Of a DNA stretch of 64,000 nucleotides, positions 15,889-25,237 are shown piece after piece. This DNA is from an uncultured Thermoanaerobaculia bacterium (lineage in GTDB: Bacteria; Acidobacteriota; Thermoanaerobaculia; Multivoradales; Multivoraceae), in the NCBI GenBank assembly GCA_951813015.1, contig CATOTG010000006.1, positions 682,001 through 746,000 of the forward strand. Direction: 5' to 3'. The first letter of the stretch is position 1. Each line of letters opens with the position of its first letter. The notes under the pieces were generated by a model that did no database searches, had not been told where the DNA came from, and saw only the letters and a program-made list of their open reading frames with translations. The position numbers were made by a program, and so were the translations under genes.

Positions 15889-17060
15889 ACGGCCTCGCTG
15901 CAGTAGACCCGGTAACGGTCGATCCGCCGAAGAAAGCGCATGAAGTGACTGGCTTCCTCGAGCGGCAGCAGTCGTCCGTTCGCCTGACGGACGGGGACGC
16001 GGCCGCGGCCGAGCCGGTGCGGGTCCTTGGCGGAGTTCGAGATCAGAAGATCCCGGCCGTAGCGCTCGCGCAGGGGTTCGAGGCGCCGTTCGAACGCGAG
16101 CTTCTGTTCCGGCGCCAGGTGCTCCTCGGTCTCGTGGGCAAGCCGGAAATGGGCGCGGTCCGTGATGGCGCGCGCGTGCAGGCTGTCCGAACGCCGCATC
16201 CGGGTCATCATCTCGCCGTCGTCGTCGGCCAGGAAGCGGTCGGGATCGCTGCTCCAGGTGATCCCCTGCTCGTGCAGCCACTCGTTCAGGTGGAGCTCCA
16301 GGGCCTTGCCGGTGACGTGGAAGTAGACCTGCGTGAACATGTAGTAGCGGGCCAGGATCAGGCTCTCGACCGCGTGCAGGCCCTCGGCGTCGATGCCCAG
16401 CCGGTGCTCGCCGGTCGCCTCGTCGACCAGGGGCCGGACGGTGGCGACGACCTGGTCCAGGTCGAAGTTGCCGTAGCGCACGCCGCAGAAGAGGGAGTCG
16501 CGCAGCAGGTAGTCCATCTTGTCCACGTCGAGTTCGCCGCTGACGATGGGCGAGAGCAACCGCTGCGGCCCTTCGAGCCGGTCGCCGAGCAGCCGGATCA
16601 CGTCCGGGCCCTCGACCCCGTCGCCGAAGCGCTCGAAGACGCCGCCGATCTCGTCGCCGGCGAGCAGGCGCCGGCTCATCTCCTCGTGGTCGATCCCGTC
16701 CTCGAACAGGTCTTCGGCCCAGTGGCTGAACGGGGCGTGGCCGAGGTCGTGGAGCAGGGCGGCCGCCCGGACCAGGCGCCGGGCGCGCGCCCGCGGCCCG
16801 GGGTCGAGCGGCATCTCGTCGGCCCGCGCCAGGGCGTCGTAGACGCGCCCGGCGAGGTGCATCGTGCCGAGAGCGTGCCCGAAGCGGCTGTGCTCGGCGC
16901 CGGGGAATACGAGATGGGTCAGGCCGAGTTGCCGGACCTGTCGCAGGCGCTGCATCGGCCTGGTCCGGATCAGCGCGGCCTCCAGCTCGTCGGCTTCGAT
17001 GAAGCCGTGAACGGGATCGCGGAAGGCGAGCTTGGGAGACGCGTTCATCGGGTGGGTCAC
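15855..17060 (-). CDS. HD-domain phosphohydrolase (dNTPase/SAMHD1-like)
   Basis: This 401-residue protein carries the pattern of the SAMHD1/YwfO branch: DPVHGFIE near residue 15, FPGAEHSRFGHALGTMHLA near 51, the metal-binding HD pair in ALLHDLGHAPFSH near 100, and SGELDVDKMDYLLRDS near 174. Members hydrolyse dGTP or other dNTPs, but specificity cannot be read from sequence. GTG 17060 is the start; ATG 17048 is possible. A TAGAGT hexamer lies 8 nt upstream on the minus strand with no ribosome binding site, suggesting a leaderless transcript divergent from the lolA-like gene. Confidence 0.9.
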   Translation of the reverse strand: MTHPMNASPKLAFRDPVHGFIEADELEAALIRTRPMQRLRQVRQLGLTHLVFPGAEHSRFGHALGTMHLAGRVYDALARADEMPLDPGPRARARRLVRAAALLHDLGHAPFSHWAEDLFEDGIDHEEMSRRLLAGDEIGGVFERFGDGVEGPDVIRLLGDRLEGPQRLLSPIVSGELDVDKMDYLLRDSLFCGVRYGNFDLDQVVATVRPLVDEATGEHRLGIDAEGLHAVESLILARYYMFTQVYFHVTGKALELHLNEWLHEQGITWSSDPDRFLADDDGEMMTRMRRSDSLHARAITDRAHFRLAHETEEHLAPEQKLAFERRLEPLRERYGRDLLISNSAKDPHRLGRGRVPVRQANGRLLPLEEASHFMRFLRRIDRYRVYCSEAVYDDVRLALSN

Positions 17061-17068
17061 TGGTTGCT

Positions 17069-17074
17069 ACTCTA
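17069..17074 (-). promoter_or_regulatory. Candidate -10 element for the HD phosphohydrolase gene
   Basis: TAGAGT on the minus strand ends 8 nt before GTG 17060, with no Shine-Dalgarno between. It lies in the 35-bp divergent gap to the lolA-like gene. Confidence 0.35.
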
Positions 17075-17095
17075 CGGCTGGCTCCGGCCAACACG

Positions 17096-17860
17096 ATGAC
17101 GTACCTCGGGTTCAGCTCCAGCAGCAGCGCGTCGAGGCCGGGCGTGCTGTTCCTGGCGCTCCTGGCCCTGGTCGCGATTCCCGCGCTCCGGGCCCAGTCG
17201 CCGGAAGCCCCGGCGGCGCCGCCCGATCCGGGGGCTCAGGACATCGGCCTGCGCGAACGGATGAGCCGGTTGGTCGAGCGGGTGAAGTACGAGCAGAACA
17301 GGATCGAGACCCTCCAGGCGCGCCTGGTCCAGTACGAGAGCAGCGAGCTGCTGCTCGAGCCGGAGGAGAGTCGGGGCTGGTTCCGCTACCGGCCGCCCGA
17401 GGAACTCCGCTGGGAGATCGTCGAACCCGATCCCATGGTGGTGACCGTGCGGGGCGATGTGGCGACGACCTGGTACGCCGACCTCGGCACGGCGAAGGTG
17501 GCGGAGGTCGGCCGCCTTTCGGAGCAGGTGCTCGTCTATCTGGGCCCCGCCGGCAGTCTCGAGACGCTGATGAAGTACTTCACGGTCCGGGTGGAGTTTC
17601 CCGAGGAGGCGGGGGCGCCGTACTACCTGCACCTGACGGCGGACTACAGGAGGGTCGAGAAGTACGCCAGGACGATCGACATCTGGATCGACTCCGAGAC
17701 CTTTCTGCCACGGAGTTTCAAGGTCGTGGGGGCCAGCGGCGACGAGCTCTTGATCGAGCTCGAGGACATGGTCCTGAACGAGCCGATCGACGACGAGGAG
17801 TTCATTCTCACGTTGCCGGACGATGTCGAAGTGACGAAGGTCGACCTGAAGAAGCCCTGA
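17096..17860 (+). CDS. LolA-like outer-membrane lipoprotein carrier
   Basis: The 254-residue protein has a signal peptide (hydrophobic residues 16-33, likely cleavage after LRA) and a LolA-type fold: an N-terminal helix with LQARLVQYES, then GWFRYRPPEELRWEI, the characteristic strand pair where LolA shows FxRxxPxRxRW-like text. Later strands include IDIWIDSETFLPRSFKV. It would chaperone lipoproteins across the periplasm. It begins the forward run lolA-tgt-yajC-secD-secF, linking envelope traffic genes; tgt starts 5 bp after its stop. Confidence 0.82.
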   Translation: MTYLGFSSSSSASRPGVLFLALLALVAIPALRAQSPEAPAAPPDPGAQDIGLRERMSRLVERVKYEQNRIETLQARLVQYESSELLLEPEESRGWFRYRPPEELRWEIVEPDPMVVTVRGDVATTWYADLGTAKVAEVGRLSEQVLVYLGPAGSLETLMKYFTVRVEFPEEAGAPYYLHLTADYRRVEKYARTIDIWIDSETFLPRSFKVVGASGDELLIELEDMVLNEPIDDEEFILTLPDDVEVTKVDLKKP

Positions 17861-17865
17861 CTTCG

Positions 17866-19032
17866 GTGGTGGACCAGGTTGAGGCGGAGTCGTCCGCCCG
17901 TTCCGGTCGGCTGCGGTTCCGCGTCGAGCGCCGGTCCGGGCTGGCCCGGCTGGGTCGTCTGACCACGCCGCACGGTGTGGTCGAGACCCCGGCGTTCATG
18001 CCGGTCGGCACCCTGGGCGCGGTGAAGGGGATGGGTCACGACCGGCTTCTGGCTTCCGGGGCGCAGCTCCTGATGACCAACCTCTTCCACCTGCTGGAGC
18101 GGGTGGGCGCAGAGCGCATCGCCGGGCTCGGAGGCCTTCACGACTTCATCGGCTGGGACGGTCCGCTGGCGATGGACAGCGGCGGCTACCAGGTGTTCAG
18201 CCTGGCCGGCCTGCGGCGGGTCTCCGACGGCGGGGTGATGTTCCGGAGTCCCCACGACGGCAGTCGGGTGGAACTGACGCCGGAGCGGGTGGTCAAGGTC
18301 CAGGATCTCATGGGCGTCGACCTCGCGATGGTTCTCGACGAGTGCCCCCCGTGGCCGGTGGAGCGCGAAGCGGCGGCCGAATCGTTGCGCCGCACGACGT
18401 TGTGGGCGCGGCGATCCCTCGACCGCTGGCGTGCCGGCGCCCCGGGAGCGGCCGGCCTGTTCGGGATCGTCCAGGGCAGCTTCTTCGAGGACCTGCGGCT
18501 GCGCAGCGTGGCGGACCTGGCCGCGCTGCCCTTCGACGGCTACGCGATCGGCGGCGTCAGCGTCGGCGAGGATCGCGATCTGGGCCGGCAGGCCGTGTCC
18601 TGGGTGGCGCCCGCGCTGCCCGAGGACCGGCCGCGGTACCTGATGGGTCTCGGTACGCCCGAGGACATCCTCCACGCCGTGGGTCTCGGCGTCGACCTGT
18701 TCGACTGCGTGCTGCCGTCGCGCAACGCCCGTCACGGGACGCTGTTCACGTCCGCCGGCATGGTGCGGATCAAGACCGCCCGCTACCGCGACGATCCGCG
18801 CCCGCCGGACGCCGCCTGCGGCTGCTCGCTGTGCCGCCGGCACAGTCGCGCCTTCCTGCACCACCTGTTCCGCTGCGGCGAGATCACGGGCAAGGTGCTG
18901 GCCACGGAGCACAACGTGCGCTTCTTTCTCGACTTCATCGCCGGGCTGCGACGGGAGATCGCGGCCGGCAGGCTGGCGGGCCCGGCGCGGGGAGAACAGC
19001 CGGAGGACACGCGGGAAGCCGAACGGCGATAG
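17866..19032 (+). CDS. tgt: Queuine/preQ1 tRNA-guanine ribosyltransferase
   Basis: Tgt exchanges guanine-34 for preQ1 in tRNAs with GUN anticodons. The catalytic and substrate motifs are present: AMDSGGYQVFSL, GIVQGSFFEDLR, AIGGVSVGE, the nucleophile region DLFDCVLPSRNARHGTLFT, and the zinc ligands ACGCSLC plus a downstream His in HHLF. The 388 residues match the family. GTG 17866 is the first start after the previous stop (GTG 17869 follows directly). The tgt-yajC-secD-secF order is the classic bacterial arrangement. Confidence 0.96.
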   Translation: MVDQVEAESSARSGRLRFRVERRSGLARLGRLTTPHGVVETPAFMPVGTLGAVKGMGHDRLLASGAQLLMTNLFHLLERVGAERIAGLGGLHDFIGWDGPLAMDSGGYQVFSLAGLRRVSDGGVMFRSPHDGSRVELTPERVVKVQDLMGVDLAMVLDECPPWPVEREAAAESLRRTTLWARRSLDRWRAGAPGAAGLFGIVQGSFFEDLRLRSVADLAALPFDGYAIGGVSVGEDRDLGRQAVSWVAPALPEDRPRYLMGLGTPEDILHAVGLGVDLFDCVLPSRNARHGTLFTSAGMVRIKTARYRDDPRPPDAACGCSLCRRHSRAFLHHLFRCGEITGKVLATEHNVRFFLDFIAGLRREIAAGRLAGPARGEQPEDTREAERR

Positions 19033-19068
19033 GGTACGCCCTGCGTTGCGGGCTGCCAGAGGCTCGGC

Positions 19069-19092
19069 GCCGGCCGGAAGGCCGGCGCACCC
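19069..19092 (+). repeat. Dispersed 24-bp palindromic element
   Basis: This copy lies in the tgt-yajC gap. Its GCCGGCC...GGCCGGC core is self-complementary. It is nearly identical to the first unit of the tandem array at 5899 and, in reverse, to 29049-29072. Confidence 0.85.
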
Positions 19093-19128
19093 GGTTGCCT
19101 GCCCGCACTACCACTGGGAGCACCCGAG

Positions 19129-19440
19129 ATGATTCCTGATTCCAACCTGTTTGTGGCCGCGGGGGGGGCGCCGTCGGGCCTCATCCAGATCCTGCCGCTG
19201 ATTTTGATCGGCGGCATCTTCTACTTCCTGCTCATCGCTCCGGAGCGGCGCCGCCGAAAGCAGCTCCAGGCGACGGTCGAAGCGCTGAAGCGGGGCGACC
19301 GCGTCGTCACGCAGGGCGGTCTCTACGGTGAGGTCGTGTCGACCGAGCCGACTTCCGTGATCCTCAAGATCGCGGACGGCGTGAAGGTCAAGGTGACCAA
19401 GGCGGCAGTGAGCGGCCTGGCGGAGGAACCCAAGTCATGA
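19129..19440 (+). CDS. yajC: Preprotein translocase subunit YajC
   Basis: YajC is a small single-span inner-membrane partner of SecDF. The 103 residues contain one hydrophobic helix (about 18-40, LPLILIGGIFYFLLIAPE), the RRRKQLQ basic stretch and the cytosolic KRGDRVVTQGGLYGEV motif. The stop overlaps secD in an ATGA. Confidence 0.95.
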   Translation: MIPDSNLFVAAGGAPSGLIQILPLILIGGIFYFLLIAPERRRRKQLQATVEALKRGDRVVTQGGLYGEVVSTEPTSVILKIADGVKVKVTKAAVSGLAEEPKS

Positions 19441-21011
19441 AGCGGAGCCTGCTCATGCGGGGCACGCTCGTCGTCGTCGTCGTCGCCATGTGCGCCTTCT
19501 CGGCGTTTCCGCTCGCCGACTCGATCAGGTTGGGGCTCGACCTGCGCGGCGGCATTCACCTCGTGCTCGAGGTGTTGACCGACGATGCGCTTCGGGCGGA
19601 AACCCAGAAGGACATCGACAGCATCGTCCAGGAACTCGACGAGTTGGGCGCCTCCGGGGTCACCGGCGCGATCGACTCGCCGGTCGGCTTCCGCCTCACC
19701 GGTCTGGCGCCCGACCAGGACGAACTCCTGCCCGGCGTCCTCGAGGAGACCATGCCGTACTGGAACTTCCGGCGCAGCGGCGGGGAGGTGATCTTCGACC
19801 GCCGGACGGACGAGGTGAACAACATCCGCGAAATGGCGATCAACCAGGCTCTGCAGACGATCCGCAACCGGGTCGACGAGTTCGGCGTCGCCGAGCCGGT
19901 GATCCAGCGTCAGGGCCTGGGCAGCAACCGGCTGGTCGTCCAGCTGCCCGGGGTCGACGATCCGGAACGGGTGAAGAACCTGATCAAGAACACTGCCTTC
20001 CTCGAGTTCCGGCTCGCCGAGTATCCGCCGGGCGGCGGCTCGGCCGTGGACACCCAGGAGATCCTCGGCCAGTACGGCGGCACGCTTCCCGATCACCTCG
20101 AGATCGTGGCCCAGGACCTGCGGGACGAAGACGGCAACGTGGTCGGCCAGGGGTACTACGCGCTGGAGAAGCGTCCCGTGATCACGGGACGCGATCTCAA
20201 GACGGCGCGCGCCAGCCTCGGCCAGTTCCAGGAGCCGGTGGTCAACTTCTCGCTCACCCACGAGGGCGCCGGGATCTTCGAGGACTGGACGGGCGCGAAC
20301 GTCGGCAGGCCGCTGGCGATCGTCCTCGACGGTCGGGTGCAGTCGGCGCCGACGATCGAGAGCCGGATCTCGGACTCCGGGGTCATCACCGGGTCCTTCA
20401 CCCAGCAGGAGGTCGAGGACCTGGCGACCGTGCTGCGTTCCGGCGCCCTGCCGGCCGGCATCGAGTACCTCGAGCAGCGCGCGGTCGGCCCGTCGCTGGG
20501 ACAGGACTCGATCGACCAGGGCACGCGCGCCTTCGCCTACGGCATCGCTCTGGTCCTGTTGGTCATGCTCTTCGTGTACAAGGGTTCGGGCATCAACGCG
20601 ATGGTCGCCCTGGCCCTCAACTTCGTCCTCGTGTTCGGCGTCCTCGCCTACTTCGGCGCCGCCCTCACCTTGCCCGGGATCGCGGGCCTGATCCTGACGA
20701 TCGGCATGGCGGTGGACGCCAACGTGCTGGTGTTCGAGCGGATCCGCGAGGAGCTTCACAACGGTCGCACGGTCAAGGCTTCCGTCGTTTCCGGCTTCGG
20801 CAAGGCGTGGTCGTCGATTCTCGACGCGAACCTGACGACCCTGATCGCGGCAATCTTCCTGATCAACTTCGGCACCGGTCCGATCCGCGGGTTCGCGGTG
20901 ACGCTCACCGTCGGCATCCTTGCTTCCGTGTTCACGGCCGTCTTCAACAGCCGGCTCCTGTTCGACCTGCTCCTTTCGCGCTCAGGCCGCGTCGAGCGTT
21001 TGTCCATCTGA
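19437..21011 (+). CDS. secD: Protein translocase subunit SecD
   Basis: SecD and SecF use the proton gradient to help pull proteins across the inner membrane. Six transmembrane helices are arranged as one N-terminal plus five C-terminal segments around a large periplasmic domain. Signatures include GLDLRGGIHLVLEV near residue 36, IRNRVDEFGVAEP, and the D-containing LTIGMAVDANVLVFERIREEL near residue 420. Length 524 is normal for forms with a compact P1 domain. Translationally coupled to yajC. Confidence 0.96.
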   Translation: MKRSLLMRGTLVVVVVAMCAFSAFPLADSIRLGLDLRGGIHLVLEVLTDDALRAETQKDIDSIVQELDELGASGVTGAIDSPVGFRLTGLAPDQDELLPGVLEETMPYWNFRRSGGEVIFDRRTDEVNNIREMAINQALQTIRNRVDEFGVAEPVIQRQGLGSNRLVVQLPGVDDPERVKNLIKNTAFLEFRLAEYPPGGGSAVDTQEILGQYGGTLPDHLEIVAQDLRDEDGNVVGQGYYALEKRPVITGRDLKTARASLGQFQEPVVNFSLTHEGAGIFEDWTGANVGRPLAIVLDGRVQSAPTIESRISDSGVITGSFTQQEVEDLATVLRSGALPAGIEYLEQRAVGPSLGQDSIDQGTRAFAYGIALVLLVMLFVYKGSGINAMVALALNFVLVFGVLAYFGAALTLPGIAGLILTIGMAVDANVLVFERIREELHNGRTVKASVVSGFGKAWSSILDANLTTLIAAIFLINFGTGPIRGFAVTLTVGILASVFTAVFNSRLLFDLLLSRSGRVERLSI

Positions 21012-21023
21012 GGGGATTCGTCG

Positions 21024-22199
21024 ATGGAGTTCTTTCGCAATACGAGTTTCGATTTCATGCGCCTGCGGCGCGTGTGTCTGGGTCTGTCCACTGTCGTGGT
21101 TGTCGCCGCGCTGGGCTTCATCTTCAGCCGGCAGTTGAACCTCGGCATCGACTTCGCCGGCGGCACGCAGATGATCGTGCAGTTCGCCGAGTCGCCGGAT
21201 GTACAGGAACTGCGCGGGTTGCTGGAAGACGCGGGGATCGAGAACGCGTCGATCCAGTCGTTCGGCGCCGAGGAGGACAGCTCGGTCATTCTCAGAACCC
21301 CGACCGCCGAGGAAGGCGGCCAGGAAGGGGCCGTCCGGGTCGAGGGGATGCTCCAGCAGAGGTACAACGGCGGCGTTTCCGGGTTCGACCTGAACCGGCA
21401 GGGCACGGAGGCGTTGGCGTCTCTGCTGCTCGAAGCCGATCCGGACGACCAGCGCGCCTCGGGCGACGACATCGCGGCCCGGGAGCACTATCGCCGGGCG
21501 GCGGCCGAGGTGATGGAGCGCCGGCGAAACGAGGGCCTGATCACGGACTGGACCGAGATCGAGCCGGGCGAGGCGCTGAGCGCCGCCGCCGTCGCGGCGA
21601 TCCGGGAGCGCGCAACCTTCGGCAACTTCGCCGTGCTGTCGAGCGACAACGTCCTGCCCCAGATCGGCAGCGAGCTGCGGCGCAAGGGACTGCTGGCGAT
21701 CGGCTTCTCCCTGGCCGGCATCCTGGCCTACATCTGGTTCCGCTTCGAGTTGCGATTCGGTATCGGCGCCCTGGTCGCGCTCGCGCACGATGTCGCCGTC
21801 TGCCTGGGCCTGTTCGCGTTCGCCGGCTATGAGTTCAACCTGACCACGGTGGCCGCGTTCCTGACCGTGATCGGCTACTCGGTGAACGACTCCGTCGTCG
21901 TCTTCGACCGCGTGCGCGAGAACCTGCGGCGCAGCCGTCGCGAGAACCTGGTTGACGTGCTGAACCGGAGCCTGAACCAGACCCTGTCGCGCACCGCCCT
22001 GACGTCGGGCACCACCCTGCTGGCGGTCGGCAGCCTGTTCATCCTGGGCGGCGACGTGATCCGCGGCTTCTCCTTCCTGCTCCTGATCGGGGTGCTCGTC
22101 GGCACCTACTCGTCGATCTACGTCGCGAGCCCGATCGTGCTGATCTGGGAGGGTTCGTTCGGCCGCGAGCGGCGTCAGAAGAGGGTGAACGCGGCGTAA
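21024..22199 (+). CDS. secF: Protein translocase subunit SecF
   Basis: SecF partners SecD. It shows LGIDFAGGTQMIVQF near residue 36 and the TM4 motif VIGYSVNDSVVVFDRVRENL near residue 284. At 391 residues it is longer than the usual 300-330: an acidic, Gln/Arg-rich insertion (about residues 95-185) enlarges the periplasmic domain. The gene begins 12 bp after secD, and relA/spoT starts 10 bp after its stop. Confidence 0.95.
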   Translation: MEFFRNTSFDFMRLRRVCLGLSTVVVVAALGFIFSRQLNLGIDFAGGTQMIVQFAESPDVQELRGLLEDAGIENASIQSFGAEEDSSVILRTPTAEEGGQEGAVRVEGMLQQRYNGGVSGFDLNRQGTEALASLLLEADPDDQRASGDDIAAREHYRRAAAEVMERRRNEGLITDWTEIEPGEALSAAAVAAIRERATFGNFAVLSSDNVLPQIGSELRRKGLLAIGFSLAGILAYIWFRFELRFGIGALVALAHDVAVCLGLFAFAGYEFNLTTVAAFLTVIGYSVNDSVVVFDRVRENLRRSRRENLVDVLNRSLNQTLSRTALTSGTTLLAVGSLFILGGDVIRGFSFLLLIGVLVGTYSSIYVASPIVLIWEGSFGRERRQKRVNAA

Positions 22200-22209
22200 G
22201 GGAGAAGCG

Positions 22210-24438
22210 ATGGCCCCGGCGAACCGACCCCAGGATCCGCTGCCGGTGCGGGCGCCCGGGGACGTGGGGATCGGCGAGGTCATCCGTCGCCTCGAAGAGA
22301 ACGAGCGCGTCTGCGACGAAGCCTGGCTTTGTCGCGCGTACGAGTACGCCGAGCGCTCCCACCGCGGGCAGGTCAGGCGTTCGGGCGACCCGTACATCAG
22401 CCATCCGCTCGGTGTTGCCCACATGCTGGCCGAGTTCAACTTCGATCAGACGAGCGTCGCCGTCGGCCTGCTGCACGACGTCCTGGAGGACACCGGGGCC
22501 ACGAAGAAGGCTCTTGCGGCGGAGTTCGGAGACGAGATCGCCGACCTCGTGGACGGCGTGTCGAAGATCGGCCGCCACGAGTACGTCCGCAGCGACGAGG
22601 TGCAGGCGGAGAGCTTCCGCAAGCTGATCCTGGCCTCGGCCCGCGACCTGCGGGTCATCGTGGTGAAGCTGGTCGATCGCCTCCACAACATGCTCACCCT
22701 GGAGCATCTCGCGCCCGGGAAGCGGCGGCGGATCTCGCGCGAGACGCTGGAGATCTACGCGCCGCTCGCCCACCGGTTGGGGATGTCGCGGATTCAGCGC
22801 GTGCTGGAGGACCGGGCGTTCACGTACCTGCATCCGCACCACTACGAGGACATCCGGAGACAGCTCGACGAGCGGATCAAGGGGGCCCGGCGCACGACCC
22901 GGCGAATCGCCGAGCGCCTGCGCGAGGCGCTTGAGAAAGCGGACATCGAAGCCGAGATCAGTCACCGGGTCAAGGGCTACTACTCCATCTACCAGAAGCT
23001 CCGCCGCAGGCAGATCGATCTGCCGGACCTGTTCGACTTCCTGGCCTTCCGGATCATCACGGTCGACGTGAAGGACACCTACGCCGCGCTCGGTGTCGTG
23101 CACCAGGTCTGGCGTCCTATTCCGGGCCGCTTCAAGGACTACATCGCGATGCCGAAGCCGAACCTGTACCAGTCGCTGCACACGACGGTGCTCGGCCGCG
23201 GCGGGCAGCCCTTCGAGGTCCAGATCCGGACCCGGGCGATGGACCTGCTTGCGGAGGAGGGCGTGGCGGCGCACTGGCGGTACAAGGAGGGCCAGCTCGA
23301 CACGGACGAGAACGACGTCAGCATCGTCTGGCTGCGCCAGCTGCTCGAGTGGCAGCAGGAGGTGCCGGACCCGCGCACCTTCCTGAGCGCGCTCAAGATC
23401 GATCTCTATCCCGACGAGGTGTACGTGTTCACGCCCAAGGGCGACGTGCTGTCGTTCCCCCGCGGCGCGACGCCGCTCGACTTCGCCTATCGGATTCACA
23501 CGGAACTCGGCCATCACTGCAGCGGCGCGCGGGTGAACGGCCGGCTGGTGCCGCTGCGTACCGAACTGAACAACGGCGACATCGTCGAGATCACGACGAA
23601 CCCGAACCGCGAACCCAGCCGCGACTGGCTGAACATCGTCGCCACGACGCGGGCGAGGAGCAAGATCCGTCAGTGGATCAACGCCGAGCAGAAGAAGCGC
23701 GCGATCGAGATCGGCCGCACGATGCTGACCAGTGAACTGCGCCGCTACCGGGTGAGCCCTCGCCGTGTGTTCGAGTCGAAGGAGATGGCGGACTTCGTGG
23801 CCGGCGAGGGCTACGGGAGCGTCGACGAGCTGTTCAGCCGGCTGGGCTTCGGCCGCGGTTCGGTCAAGCCGGTGTTGCGCGCGGTCCTGCCGCCGGAGCG
23901 CCTGCGACGCCGGGATCAGGGGCCCGGCCGCCTGCGCCAGGCGGTGAGCAAGGTGCTGCCCCGCGACCAGGCCAGGCTGGTAGTCAAGGGCGAGAACGAC
24001 ATGCTCGCGTTCTTCGCCGGCTGCTGCAGCCCGTTGCCGGGCGAGGAGATCATCGGTTTCGTGACTCGCGGCCGGGGTGTTTCGGTCCACTCCGTGGACT
24101 GCCCCAACGTGCGCAACCTGCTGTACCACCCCGAACGGGAGATCAGCGTCGAGTGGGCGCGGCGCAACGACGCGATGTTCGCGGTCACCTTGGTGATAGA
24201 GACCCGCGACCGGCCGGGCGTGCTCGCTCGGGTCACGGAAGCCATCGCCAGGCAGGGCAGCAACATCCGCCACATCGAGAGCCGCAGCCGCGGCCACGGC
24301 GAAGCCTCGATTGACGTCGTGGTCGACGTCCGCAACCGCAAGCACCTGAACCGACTCCGGCAGTCGCTGGAAGATCTGTCGGCAATCCGCACGGTGAAGC
24401 GCCGCCCGGGGGCGCCGCCGGCCTCGGCGGCCGGCTGA
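22210..24438 (+). CDS. Bifunctional (p)ppGpp synthase/hydrolase (Rel/SpoT)
   Basis: This 742-residue stringent-response enzyme has all the usual domains: an HD hydrolase with YISHPLGVAHML, LLHDVLEDT and KLVDRLHNM (residues 50-165); a synthetase with RFKDYIAMPKPNLYQSLH near residue 310, where the RxKD form is the bifunctional type; TGS (VFTPKGDVLSFPRGATPLDF); a zinc-finger/helical region with CCSPLPGEEI; and a C-terminal ACT domain. Both active sites look intact. It follows secF closely, so it may share that transcript. Confidence 0.95.
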   Translation: MAPANRPQDPLPVRAPGDVGIGEVIRRLEENERVCDEAWLCRAYEYAERSHRGQVRRSGDPYISHPLGVAHMLAEFNFDQTSVAVGLLHDVLEDTGATKKALAAEFGDEIADLVDGVSKIGRHEYVRSDEVQAESFRKLILASARDLRVIVVKLVDRLHNMLTLEHLAPGKRRRISRETLEIYAPLAHRLGMSRIQRVLEDRAFTYLHPHHYEDIRRQLDERIKGARRTTRRIAERLREALEKADIEAEISHRVKGYYSIYQKLRRRQIDLPDLFDFLAFRIITVDVKDTYAALGVVHQVWRPIPGRFKDYIAMPKPNLYQSLHTTVLGRGGQPFEVQIRTRAMDLLAEEGVAAHWRYKEGQLDTDENDVSIVWLRQLLEWQQEVPDPRTFLSALKIDLYPDEVYVFTPKGDVLSFPRGATPLDFAYRIHTELGHHCSGARVNGRLVPLRTELNNGDIVEITTNPNREPSRDWLNIVATTRARSKIRQWINAEQKKRAIEIGRTMLTSELRRYRVSPRRVFESKEMADFVAGEGYGSVDELFSRLGFGRGSVKPVLRAVLPPERLRRRDQGPGRLRQAVSKVLPRDQARLVVKGENDMLAFFAGCCSPLPGEEIIGFVTRGRGVSVHSVDCPNVRNLLYHPEREISVEWARRNDAMFAVTLVIETRDRPGVLARVTEAIARQGSNIRHIESRSRGHGEASIDVVVDVRNRKHLNRLRQSLEDLSAIRTVKRRPGAPPASAAG

Positions 24439-24513
24439 CGGCTTGGACGGAGTCGAGTGCGGAGCCGTAGACGAAGTAGAGAGCTTGCCCACGAACTCAT
24501 GGAGGGAAAGAAC

Positions 24514-25200
24514 ATGTCGATGACTCGTCGAATCCACCTCGTCGTTGCCGCGGTGACCGCCGCGGCGACTTTCCTGGGGCCTGCCGCGCTGGCCCAGGAC
24601 GCCGGAGAGCAGGCCACCGGGGACAGACGTCCGGCCGGGTCCGTGACCATTCAGGCGAGCCCGAGCAGCGTGCCCGAGACCGGCGGCGAGGTCGAGTTGT
24701 TCGCTCTCGTGCGCGACGACCGGGGACAACCGCTCGAGAATGCGAAGGTGAACTTCCTCGCCGAAACCGGCAGCCTCGGTTCAGCGGGACGGTTGGTCAC
24801 AACCGGCGCGGACGGGGGCGTCACGGACCGGCTCACGGTGACTGCCGCTGAACTTGCCGTGGTACAGGAGAACAGGTTCTGGCTGACGGCGGTGGTCGGC
24901 GCCGGCCGCAGGGAGCTGGTCACGCAGGATGTCGGCGTCCGTATCCAGCGACTGCCGGAGGCTGCCTTCAAGTTCAGTCCCGGCGGTCTGCTCGTCGCAT
25001 TCCGCGATACTTCCGTGGGTCAGGTGACGAGCAGACAGTGGGATTTCGGTGACGGCACGACGAGCACGGCGCAGAGTCCATCCCATGCCTTTGCCAGGCC
25101 CGGTTACTACGCCGTGACCCTGCGTGCCGGCAACCCGGTGGGCTCGGACGAAGTGACCAGGCTGGTCTGGGCCGAAGGTCGCCCGGACACGAGCGAATAG
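24514..25200 (+). CDS. Secreted PKD/Ig-like domain protein
   Basis: ATG 24514 is chosen because GGAGGG lies 7 nt upstream; it gives a clean signal peptide ending LAQD. The mature protein (about 200 residues) has a bacterial Ig-like (Big_1-type) domain, with SSVPETGGEVELFALVRDD, and a PKD domain with the WDFGDGTTS signature. It is a paralogue of the next gene, sharing VPETGGE, RDDRGQPLENA and IQRLP blocks in order. Probably an extracellular or cell-surface structural protein; the ligand is unknown. Confidence 0.85.
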   Translation: MSMTRRIHLVVAAVTAAATFLGPAALAQDAGEQATGDRRPAGSVTIQASPSSVPETGGEVELFALVRDDRGQPLENAKVNFLAETGSLGSAGRLVTTGADGGVTDRLTVTAAELAVVQENRFWLTAVVGAGRRELVTQDVGVRIQRLPEAAFKFSPGGLLVAFRDTSVGQVTSRQWDFGDGTTSTAQSPSHAFARPGYYAVTLRAGNPVGSDEVTRLVWAEGRPDTSE

Positions 25201-25221
25201 ACGCTCCCTTCGCAGCGTTCG

Positions 25222-25227
25222 TATACT
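25222..25227 (+). promoter_or_regulatory. Candidate -10 element TATACT
   Basis: TATACT lies 10 nt before ATG 25238 in the 37-bp gap between the two PKD genes. No good -35 is visible. Confidence 0.35.
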
Positions 25228-25237
25228 GATTCGAGAG

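Noticed and set aside
22039..24729. Very long minus-strand open frame opposite relA/spoT
   Set aside because: High-GC third-codon bias makes the antisense frame stop-free. Its translation is low-complexity without domains, while the plus strand encodes a complete known enzyme.
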